A stretch of DNA of 64,000 nucleotides from JAKFEE01 sp036675815 (GTDB lineage: Bacteria; Pseudomonadota; Alphaproteobacteria; Rhodospirillales; Magnetospirillaceae). The stretch covers positions 62,001-126,000 of the forward strand of contig JAKFEE010000028.1 of NCBI GenBank assembly GCA_036675815.1. The letters are read 5' to 3'. Numbering within the stretch: the stretch's first letter is position 1; every line of letters begins with the position of its first letter. The position numbers were made by a program, and so were the translations under genes. This document shows, piece by piece, positions 8,661 through 16,069 of the stretch. The notes below the pieces were generated by a model, which had not been told where the DNA came from, searched no databases, and saw nothing but the letters and a program-made list of their open reading frames with translations.

Positions 8661-9453
8661 CCATCTGGTAGAGGGTCAGGAAGATCTCGAACACGATCAG
8701 CAGCACGATGTACCACTCGACCCGCAGACTGCGGCGATGGCTCAGCAGGTCGTTCAGCGTTTCCGCCGTGCGCGAGATGACCTCGAGCTTGCGGTCCAGC
8801 GCCCGATCGCGGTCGACCAGCTCGTACCAGTCCTCCAGACGGGCGTTGAGGCGTTCCAGCCGGGGATGGTCCCACAACACGTCGGGACGTTCGGCGATGG
8901 CCACGCGCCCCACCACGTGCTGTTGCGTCAGCAGCACGTCGCCCAGATGGCGCAGCAGGGTTTCGCTGCGCGGCGTCGTCCGGCCACGATGCTTGAGTCG
9001 CGCAGCCAGGGGCTCGATGCTGTCGAACGCCGCCGACACGGCCACCTCGTAGTGGGCGAGGACAAGGCTCTTGGCCAGCGCCTCGGCGATCAGCTGCATG
9101 TGCTCGACGTTGAGCTCACGCAGCAACAGCACGCCCGAGGCGTCGATCTGCTCGTCGACATCGCGGCCGATCACGATACGCAATGTGTCACGCTGCTGCG
9201 GTACCAGCGGCTCGGCAATCCGTGCCGCGATGCCGTCGAGGAAGGCAGCCTCCTCGGCCGGGCTCATCGCAAACAGGACGACCGCGCCGTAGCGGAACAC
9301 GACGGCTCGGCCGGCCGCGCCGGCCGGGATCACGATAGGCCAAGCCGCCAGGGCGCCCGCCCTTTCCATGCCGTGCGTGTCCAGGCGCTCGCCCAGCAGC
9401 ACCGCCGTCGCCTTTACGTCGCTGCGCACCGTCGCCAGAGGTTCGTCCGCCAT
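8641..9453 (-). CDS. RMND1/Sif2-type DUF155 family protein
   Basis: A 270-residue protein of the DUF155 family, whose mitochondrial members (RMND1, Sif2/Sif3) support mitochondrial translation. The diagnostic C-terminal block is present: RLERLNARLEDWYELVDRDRAL, then SRTAETLNDLL, then RRSLRVEWY and one transmembrane helix near residues 247-263. The hydrophobic strand VVFRYGAVVLF in the N-terminal half is also typical. The bacterial role is unknown. It is the last gene of a minus-strand run with the methyltransferase-like gene and hldE. Confidence 0.88.
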   Translation of the reverse strand: MADEPLATVRSDVKATAVLLGERLDTHGMERAGALAAWPIVIPAGAAGRAVVFRYGAVVLFAMSPAEEAAFLDGIAARIAEPLVPQQRDTLRIVIGRDVDEQIDASGVLLLRELNVEHMQLIAEALAKSLVLAHYEVAVSAAFDSIEPLAARLKHRGRTTPRSETLLRHLGDVLLTQQHVVGRVAIAERPDVLWDHPRLERLNARLEDWYELVDRDRALDRKLEVISRTAETLNDLLSHRRSLRVEWYIVLLIVFEIFLTLYQMVSGSHS

Positions 9454-9459
9454 CCCTGG

Positions 9460-10041
9460 TTAGATGGCGCGCCCCTTCCACGGAATCACCGCAGGCACCC
9501 GTCGGCGATAGTCGGCATAGCTCCCGTCATAAAGGCGCAGCAATTTGCGCTCCTCGAACACGGTGCCGATCAGTAGGTACAGGCTGCCCCAGATGGCGGT
9601 CGCCAATCCCCATGGCGTCTGCGCCGCCCCCCACAGCACCATGGCGGTGCCGCTGTAAAGCGGGTGGCGCACCCAGCGATGCGGGCCGTCGAGATGCAAA
9701 GGCTCGTTCTCGTCACTGCCGCGCAGTTGCGCGAGCCCGCTGAACCGGCCGAGATCGTACGAACGGGCCGACACCAATATGACGACCCAGCCGGCGGCAT
9801 GGATGGACCACAACCCCGCCGCCGCCCAGACCGGCAGGTCGAAGGCCGGCGCCACTGCCAACAGATGGCGACCGATGGCGAGAACCGCGGCCAGATGCAC
9901 CAGTGCGACGACATTGAAGGCCAGCCGGTAGGCGCGGCCCAGAAAGGCCATCCGTGCCTTGACGCTTTCCGAGGCGAGGATGGAATGACCCAGGCCGAAG
10001 CTGATCCAGGCCAGGGCGTACAGTGCGTGCGCCCCCGCCAT
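9460..10041 (-). CDS. Isoprenylcysteine carboxyl methyltransferase-family membrane protein
   Basis: A 193-residue integral membrane protein with about five hydrophobic segments. It has the ICMT/PEMT-type cofactor motif HRWVRHPLYSG near residue 120 and the C-terminal signature FEERKLLRLYDGSYADYRRRVP. Proteins of this family in bacteria (also annotated NnrU or methyltransferase family) are mostly of unknown substrate. It lies 3 nt downstream of hldE and 6 nt upstream of the DUF155 gene, so it is likely cotranscribed with them. Confidence 0.8.
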   Translation of the reverse strand: MAGAHALYALAWISFGLGHSILASESVKARMAFLGRAYRLAFNVVALVHLAAVLAIGRHLLAVAPAFDLPVWAAAGLWSIHAAGWVVILVSARSYDLGRFSGLAQLRGSDENEPLHLDGPHRWVRHPLYSGTAMVLWGAAQTPWGLATAIWGSLYLLIGTVFEERKLLRLYDGSYADYRRRVPAVIPWKGRAI

Positions 10042-10044
10042 CGG

Positions 10045-11508
10045 CTACTTCCCCATGCGCGCGATGGTCGCCGTGGTGCTGTGGCCCGGTGACAGCTCGG
10101 CCAGGAGGATGCGCCCGCCATAGGCCTGGACGACCTCCGCACCGACAACCTTGTCGATGGTGTAGTCGGCGCCCTTGACCAGGACGTCGGGGCGCAAGGC
10201 TTCGATCAGTTCGAGCGGCGTATCCTCGCCGAACAGCACCACGGCGTCGACGGCGGACAGGCTGGCCAGCACGGTGGAGCGCGCCGCCTCGGATTGCACC
10301 GGGCGCGTCGGCCCCTTGAGCCGCTGCACCGAGGCGTCGGAATTGAGCCCGACCACCAGGCGGTCGCAGGCCGCTCGCGCCTGCATCAGCAACGAAACGT
10401 GCCCGGGATGCAGCAGGTCGAAGCAGCCGTTGGTGAAACCGACGCGCAGGCCCTTGTGCCGCCACCGTGCCACCGCCTCCACCGCCGCCTCACGCACCAT
10501 GATTTTTTGCGCGTCCTCATGCAGCTCGCGCTGGTGTAGGCCTTCCAGCAGCTCGGCCGTGTGCACGACGGCCGTGCCCACCTTGCCGACGACGATGCCG
10601 GCGGCGACGTTGGCCACCTTCGCCGCCTGCAGCAACGTCGCCCCGGACGCCAAGGCGGCGGCCAGGGTGGCGATGACGGTGTCGCCGGCGCCCGAGACGT
10701 CGAACACCTCACGCGCCTCGGCCGGCAAGTGGATGGCGTCGCCGTCACGCCCGATCAGGGTCATGCCATCCTGGCTGCGGGTGGCCAGCACCGCGGCGAC
10801 GGCGCACTCGCCGGCCAGACGGTGCCCGGCGGCGACGATCTCGTCATCATTGCCGACCGGCATCTTGGCGGCCTCGCCCAGTTCCTTGCGGTTGGGCGTG
10901 ACCAGATGGGCTCCGGCATAGATGCGGTAATCTTGCCCCTTCGGGTCGACGAGAACGGGGCGCCCGGCGGCGGCGGCGGCGGCCATGACCGGCGCCAACA
11001 CGGTGGGTATCAGCACGCCCTTGCCATAGTCGGACAGCACGAGAACATCGACGCTCGGCAGCACCGCATCGACCATGCGCCGCAGACGGTCGACCGTTTC
11101 TTCGCTGATGGGCGTCAGGGTTTCGCGGTCGGCGCGCAGCAACTGCTGGGCTCCGGCGATGTAGCGGGTCTTGATGGTCGTCCGGCGGTCGCCCTCGATC
11201 ACCAGGCACGGATCGACGCCGGGAAGCTCACCAATCAGCCGGCCGATGTCGCGGCCGGCGTCATCGTCACCCACCACCGACACGAACGTCGCCGCCGCAC
11301 CCAGGGCCACGAGGTTGCGGACGACGTTCCCGGCGCCGCCCAGCATCGCCGCTTCGCGGTGGATGCGCATCACCGGAATCGGCGCCTCGGGGGAAATGCG
11401 CTCGACATCGCCATAGATGAAGCGGTCCAGCATCGCGTCGCCGATGCATAGCACGCGCGCGCCCCGCATCCCTTCGACAACCGTCGCCAAGCTGCTCGCG
11501 TCGGACAT
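10045..11508 (-). CDS. hldE: Bifunctional heptose-7-phosphate kinase / heptose-1-phosphate adenylyltransferase
   Basis: A 487-residue fusion that makes ADP-heptose for lipopolysaccharide inner core. The N-terminal ribokinase-type domain shows GGAGNVVRN and the anion-hole motif DVSGAGDTVIA. The C-terminal nucleotidyltransferase domain shows GFTNGCFDLLHPGHV, with its HxGH signature. Two ATGs lie 6 nt apart (11514, 11508). The latter is preferred because AGGG sits 6 nt upstream of it. It is the first gene of a minus-strand run, with a 161-nt region to the divergent EAL-like gene. Confidence 0.95.
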   Translation of the reverse strand: MSDASSLATVVEGMRGARVLCIGDAMLDRFIYGDVERISPEAPIPVMRIHREAAMLGGAGNVVRNLVALGAAATFVSVVGDDDAGRDIGRLIGELPGVDPCLVIEGDRRTTIKTRYIAGAQQLLRADRETLTPISEETVDRLRRMVDAVLPSVDVLVLSDYGKGVLIPTVLAPVMAAAAAAGRPVLVDPKGQDYRIYAGAHLVTPNRKELGEAAKMPVGNDDEIVAAGHRLAGECAVAAVLATRSQDGMTLIGRDGDAIHLPAEAREVFDVSGAGDTVIATLAAALASGATLLQAAKVANVAAGIVVGKVGTAVVHTAELLEGLHQRELHEDAQKIMVREAAVEAVARWRHKGLRVGFTNGCFDLLHPGHVSLLMQARAACDRLVVGLNSDASVQRLKGPTRPVQSEAARSTVLASLSAVDAVVLFGEDTPLELIEALRPDVLVKGADYTIDKVVGAEVVQAYGGRILLAELSPGHSTTATIARMGK

Positions 11509-11669
11509 GCTCATCCCTGTGGTCGTTGCCTTGGCTTGGCTAATCCATGCACCCGTGTGGCGCAAGGGCAAAAGCACGGCGCGCCCTCCACCGCGAACGC
11601 TCTCTTTCGATTGAGCTTTATACCCACAATGGTGAGATGCTATTTCTATGGCCGAGGTGACCCGACGGA

Positions 11670-13022
11670 ATGAATAGCAAGGCGATACTGCCCGAGCCGG
11701 AAGTAGTGACGCAGGAGAGCCTTCTTCTGGCGGCGGCGGAGCGCGTCGGCCGCATCCGTCGCGGCCGCACGGCCATTCATCTGCATCTGTCCAAGCTGCG
11801 CCCGTACAATCGCGAAGAGGCGCATCTGCGCGTCGCCGGGCGCATGCTCGACCCTTTGGTGCAGATCTACCGCGGCCAGGTTTTCTTTCTCAGCAATGCC
11901 GACATCGTCTTGCTGTGCAAGGATGCCCGGCCCGCCGAACTCGACGCCATGGTTCTTCGCCTGCGCGGCTTGTTCGGCAAGGACCCGCTGACCTACGGCG
12001 ATGCCGGCAACGGCCGTGACCAGTTCTGCGACTGGTACGAACTCGCCACGGAATACGATGCGTTCCTGGCGCTCGCCCGGCGTCTCGACGATGGCGTGCG
12101 CCGGCGCAATCGCGGCCGGCAAGCGGCGGCGTTACCGCCCATACGCCCCCGCCAGTTGCATGACGCCCTGGAAAAGGTGGCCAATTTCGACGTGGCTGCC
12201 GTGGTCCGCCGGCAGTCGGCGATTCGTCTCACCGAGCGCGAGGGCGCGGAAATCGCCTATCAGGAGGTCTTCGTCGCGATTGCCGAGTTGCAGCGCGCCC
12301 TAGCGCCGCGTCTCAATCTTCTCGGCAATCGCTGGCTGTTTCAGCATCTCAGCCAAACCCTCGACCAGCGCCTGCTCGCGATGGTGATGGAGAGCCCCCT
12401 CCAACGTATGCCGCCGATGCTGAGCGTGAACCTCAACATCGCCACTACCTACAGCCCCGAGTTTCGGCAGTTCGTCGAGGCGATGGCGGGCCGCGGCGTC
12501 GCCGTGATGGTCGAGGTTCAGATCGTCGATGTGTTTGCCGACCTCGGCAGCTATTGCTACGCCCGCGACACGCTGCAGGCCATGGGACACAAGGTCCTGC
12601 TCGACGGCGTCACTCCGCTGACGCTGCAGTTCGCCGACATCCGCCGGTATGGCGCCGACCTGGTCAAGTTGTTCTGGAGTCCCGACTTCCTCGATCGCGA
12701 TGCCGACCTCGATCTCGGCCAGGCGACGGCTCGTATCGGCATGGAACGGGTCGTTCTGGGCCGGTGCGATTCCGAGGCTGCGATCCGCTGGGGCTTGGGC
12801 GCTGGCATTCAGTGCTTCCAGGGCCGCTACGTCGACGCCATGCAGGCGGCGATGGCCATGGCGAGGTGCCCCCAGTCCAAGCACTGCACCCTTGCCCAAT
12901 GCATGGCGCGGCATGGCGTCATAGCCGGCCCGCTGCGAACCGCCTGTCACGACCATCAGGCCCTCGACGCCTTGCCGCGCCTGCGGGCGCCGACTCGGCC
13001 CGGCGCGGGGGGGCCTGCATGA
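11670..13022 (+). CDS. Degenerate EAL-type protein, copy 1
   Basis: A 450-residue soluble protein whose C-terminal part (about 225-400) resembles an EAL phosphodiesterase barrel. The segments SVNLNIATTYSPEF, VEVQIVDVFAD and DLVKLFWSPDF sit where the barrel strands should be. The catalytic residues look lost: the EAL strand and the DDFG loop are replaced (DGVTP), so cyclic-di-GMP hydrolysis is unlikely. A pair of cysteine-rich motifs (CPQSKHCTLAQC) follows the barrel. It overlaps its paralogue by 4 nt. A role as a c-di-GMP sensor or scaffold is only a guess. Confidence 0.65.
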   Translation: MNSKAILPEPEVVTQESLLLAAAERVGRIRRGRTAIHLHLSKLRPYNREEAHLRVAGRMLDPLVQIYRGQVFFLSNADIVLLCKDARPAELDAMVLRLRGLFGKDPLTYGDAGNGRDQFCDWYELATEYDAFLALARRLDDGVRRRNRGRQAAALPPIRPRQLHDALEKVANFDVAAVVRRQSAIRLTEREGAEIAYQEVFVAIAELQRALAPRLNLLGNRWLFQHLSQTLDQRLLAMVMESPLQRMPPMLSVNLNIATTYSPEFRQFVEAMAGRGVAVMVEVQIVDVFADLGSYCYARDTLQAMGHKVLLDGVTPLTLQFADIRRYGADLVKLFWSPDFLDRDADLDLGQATARIGMERVVLGRCDSEAAIRWGLGAGIQCFQGRYVDAMQAAMAMARCPQSKHCTLAQCMARHGVIAGPLRTACHDHQALDALPRLRAPTRPGAGGPA

Positions 13023-14251
13023 CCACCAGGCGGCTGCCGGGGCAGGAGCATTTCCTGCTCGACTACCTACGGCACCTGTCCCGCCACCGGAACGGGCGCG
13101 GGGCCGTCCACATCCATCTGTCGGGGTTGCTGCCGGCCAATCGCCGCGAGCAGCACATCCGCATCGCCGCCACCGCCTTCGAAAGCCTGGTCCGGGCGTT
13201 GCAGGGGCAGGTATTCGTCCTCAGCAACACCGACTTGATGTTCATCTTCAAGGATTCCTGCCTGGGCGATGTCGAAGGGGCCGTCGTTCGTCTGCGCTTC
13301 CTGTTCAGCGACGATCCCCTCCTGGCCGACAGTGGCCGTGAACGCCCGGGCGCCTTCGCCACCTGGTATCGACTTGACCAGGATTACGACACGCTCCTCG
13401 CCCTGGCCAAGGCGCTGGGCGAGGACGAACGGGACCGCCGCATGGCGGAGCAGGCCAGCCAGACCATTGAGCACAAGAGCAGTGCACCCAGCGGCGAGCC
13501 GCTGACGCCCTTGCTGCTGGCCCGCATGGAAGAGGTGCTGGGCCAGGCGGACCTGGCCAACCTGCTGCGGCGCCAGACCGTCTGCTCGATCGTCGACAAG
13601 GCGTCACCCCAGCCGACATTCAGCGAGGTATTCGTCTCGATCGGCGACCTGCGCGACACGGTCCTGCCGCACGGCGATCTCACCAGTGACCGCTGGCTGT
13701 TCCAGCATCTCACCGAGACCCTCGATCGCCGCGTTCTGTCGATGCTGAACAAGCACGATGACCGCACGCTGACCGGCCACATCAGCATCAATCTCAATGT
13801 CAGCACCCTACTCTCGCCCGATTTCCTGGTGTTCGACGACAATGTCCGCGCCGGCATGCGCGACACCATCGTGCTGGAATTGCAGACGATCGACATCTTC
13901 GCCGATCCCGGCGCCTATCTGTTCGCCCGCGATTTCGCCCACGAACGCGGCTATCGCATCTGCATCGACGGCCTCACCCATCTCACCCTGCCCTTCATCG
14001 ATCGCGACCGCCTGGATGCCGATCTCGTGAAGATCTATTGGCATCCCGAGATGGGCGATCAGGATCAGGTCGCCTCCCTTGTCGAGGCGGTCGACCGCTG
14101 TGGGCCCAGCCGCATCATCCTGGCGCGCTGCGAAAGCCGCCAAGCGGTCGAGTTCGGCCAATCGCTCGGGATTACCCTTTTTCAGGGCCGCTTCATCGAG
14201 GCGATGCTGTCGGACGAGACCCGGCGACGCGGCAGCCTGCGCAACCGTTGA
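13019..14251 (+). CDS. Degenerate EAL-type protein, copy 2
   Basis: A 410-residue paralogue of the preceding gene, colinear throughout. They share an N-terminal block (IHLSGLLPANRREQHIRIA versus IHLHLSKLRPYNREEAHLRVA), the central RWLFQHLTETLDRR, and the barrel segments SINLNVSTLLSPDF and DLVKIYWHPEM. The catalytic EAL and DDFG positions are again replaced (LELQ, DGLTH). The ATG overlaps the upstream stop (ATGA). It lacks the C-terminal cysteine cluster of copy 1. The tandem arrangement suggests local duplication and a possible heterodimer. Confidence 0.65.
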   Translation: MTTRRLPGQEHFLLDYLRHLSRHRNGRGAVHIHLSGLLPANRREQHIRIAATAFESLVRALQGQVFVLSNTDLMFIFKDSCLGDVEGAVVRLRFLFSDDPLLADSGRERPGAFATWYRLDQDYDTLLALAKALGEDERDRRMAEQASQTIEHKSSAPSGEPLTPLLLARMEEVLGQADLANLLRRQTVCSIVDKASPQPTFSEVFVSIGDLRDTVLPHGDLTSDRWLFQHLTETLDRRVLSMLNKHDDRTLTGHISINLNVSTLLSPDFLVFDDNVRAGMRDTIVLELQTIDIFADPGAYLFARDFAHERGYRICIDGLTHLTLPFIDRDRLDADLVKIYWHPEMGDQDQVASLVEAVDRCGPSRIILARCESRQAVEFGQSLGITLFQGRFIEAMLSDETRRRGSLRNR

Positions 14252-14296
14252 CACCCTTTCTGGCGCCGGCGCGCCTATAGCCCTATATTCACCCCC

Positions 14297-15049
14297 ATGT
14301 CCCATCCAGCCATCCACGTCGCAAACCTCGAGCGCCGGTTCGGCGACGTGCTCGCCGTACATGACGTCAGCTTCACCGTGCCGACCGGCGTCACCTACGG
14401 CCTGCTTGGCGGGAACGGCGCCGGCAAGACGACGACGATCTCGATGTTGCTGGGATTGCTGCTGCCGACGGCGGGCCGTATCCAGATGCTGGGCGAGGAC
14501 ATGCTGGTCAACCGGCACCGCGTCCTGCCCAGGGTCAACTTCTCCAGCCCCTATGTCGACCTGCCGCATCGGCTGACGGTTGGCGAGAACCTGACCGTCT
14601 ATGCCCACCTGTACGGCATTCGCCACGTGCGAGACCGCATCGCATCCCTGGCCCGCGATCTCGACATCCACGATCTGATGAAGCGGCTGGCGGGCAAACT
14701 GTCGGCAGGGCAGAAGACGCGCGTGGCCTTGGCCAAGGCACTGCTCAACGAACCGGAATTGTTGCTGCTCGACGAGCCGACCGCCTCGCTCGACCCCGAC
14801 ACCGCCGACTGGGTGCGCGGCTATTTCCAAAACTATCAGTGCCAGACGGGGGCGACCATCCTGATGGCGTCGCACAACATGAGCGAGGTCGAGCGGCTGT
14901 GCGAGCATGTGATGATGATGAAGACCGGCGAGATCGTCGATGAGGGGGCGCCGCAGGAGCTAATCCAGCGCTATGGCCGCCAGAACCTCGAAGAGGTGTT
15001 CCTCGACATCGCGCGGCGGCCGCACGCCGCGGTGGAAGCCGCCCAGTGA
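14297..15049 (+). CDS. ABC-2 type exporter, ATP-binding subunit
   Basis: A 250-residue ATPase with Walker A GGNGAGKTTT (near residue 35), signature LSAGQKTRVALAKAL, Walker B LLLLDEPTASLDPDT and switch histidine ASHN. This is the NodI/drug-exporter subgroup. It overlaps the permease gene by 4 nt (GTGA). The export substrate cannot be read from the sequence. Confidence 0.93.
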   Translation: MSHPAIHVANLERRFGDVLAVHDVSFTVPTGVTYGLLGGNGAGKTTTISMLLGLLLPTAGRIQMLGEDMLVNRHRVLPRVNFSSPYVDLPHRLTVGENLTVYAHLYGIRHVRDRIASLARDLDIHDLMKRLAGKLSAGQKTRVALAKALLNEPELLLLDEPTASLDPDTADWVRGYFQNYQCQTGATILMASHNMSEVERLCEHVMMMKTGEIVDEGAPQELIQRYGRQNLEEVFLDIARRPHAAVEAAQ

Positions 15050-15870
15050 TCGCCCAGGCCTCGTCCAGCTTCACCCGCTTCTCATGGCGGCGCGTCGGCG
15101 CCATGGTGTTGCGCTACTTCTACCTGCTGCGCGGCTCGTGGCCACGGATTCTGGAACTGGCCTACTGGCCGACCGTGTCCATGGTAATCTGGGGCTTCAT
15201 CACCCAGTTCCTCGCCGGCAATTCCAGCGTGGTCGCCCAGGCCGGCGGCATCTTTCTCGGCGCCGTCCTGCTGTGGGACGTGCTGTTCCGCGGCAATCTC
15301 GGCCTGTCGCTGTCGTTCATGGAAGAGATGTGGTCGCGCAATCTCGGCCATCTGTCGGTCAGCCCCTTGCGGCCTGGCGAACTGCTGGCAGCGCTGGTCG
15401 TGATGAGTTTCCTGCGGACCCTGATCGGGATCCTGCCGGCGGCGCTGCTGGCCATTCCCTTTTTCGGCTATTCGGTGTTCGAGCTGGGCTTGCCGCTGCT
15501 GGCGTTCTTTACGCTGCTGATGATGAGCGGCTGGGCCATCGGCATGGCGGTGTCGGCGCTGGTGCTGCGCTTCGGCCTCGGCGCGGAGAGCCTGGCCTGG
15601 GTCCTGGTGTTCGCCATCGCGCCGATCTCGGGCATCTATTATCCCATCGACGTGATGCCGGGCTGGGTCCAGATGATCGCCTGGGCCATGCCGCCCGCCC
15701 ACGTCTTTGAGGGCATGCGCAGCATCATGTTCGGCAGCGGTGTGCGCTACGACCTCTTGCTGTCGGCGGCGGCCCTCGTCGTCGTCTATGTCGCCCTTGC
15801 CGCTACCTTTTTCCTTTACGTGTTTCATGTCGCCCGGCGGCGCGGCCTGTTGCTCAATATGGGCGAGTAG
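15046..15870 (+). CDS. ABC-2 type exporter, permease subunit
   Basis: A 274-residue membrane protein with six predicted helices and the ABC-2 pattern, including the central PISGIYYPIDVMP loop before the last helix pair. It starts at GTG 15046, overlapping the ATPase stop. Together they form a NodIJ-like exporter. The downstream 199-nt gap precedes the aldehyde oxidoreductase gene and contains an operator-like inverted repeat. Confidence 0.9.
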   Translation: MIAQASSSFTRFSWRRVGAMVLRYFYLLRGSWPRILELAYWPTVSMVIWGFITQFLAGNSSVVAQAGGIFLGAVLLWDVLFRGNLGLSLSFMEEMWSRNLGHLSVSPLRPGELLAALVVMSFLRTLIGILPAALLAIPFFGYSVFELGLPLLAFFTLLMMSGWAIGMAVSALVLRFGLGAESLAWVLVFAIAPISGIYYPIDVMPGWVQMIAWAMPPAHVFEGMRSIMFGSGVRYDLLLSAAALVVVYVALAATFFLYVFHVARRRGLLLNMGE

Positions 15871-16021
15871 CACCCGCGTTCCGCAGCCCACTGCTTCCCC
15901 TCCGAATCCGCGGCCCCCTTCGCGTGCCGTCGCGCGGCTTTTCGGCTACTCCCGCCGGCCTTCTGCGGCCCTCCATTGCTCCTGGTAAATTTCCTTGATT
16001 TCGGTCGCTGACCTTGCGATA

Positions 16022-16036
16022 GTTTGGACACCAAAC
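16022..16036. promoter_or_regulatory. Operator-like inverted repeat upstream of the aldehyde oxidoreductase gene
   Basis: GTTTGG-ACA-CCAAAC is a perfect 6-bp inverted repeat with a 3-nt centre, ending 33 nt before the ATG. Its position near the likely promoter fits a repressor site. The cognate regulator is unknown; the PadR-type regulator encoded downstream is one candidate. Confidence 0.4.
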
Positions 16037-16069
16037 AATTTGCCTGCAAAAGGCCTGAGGGAGGCTGTG

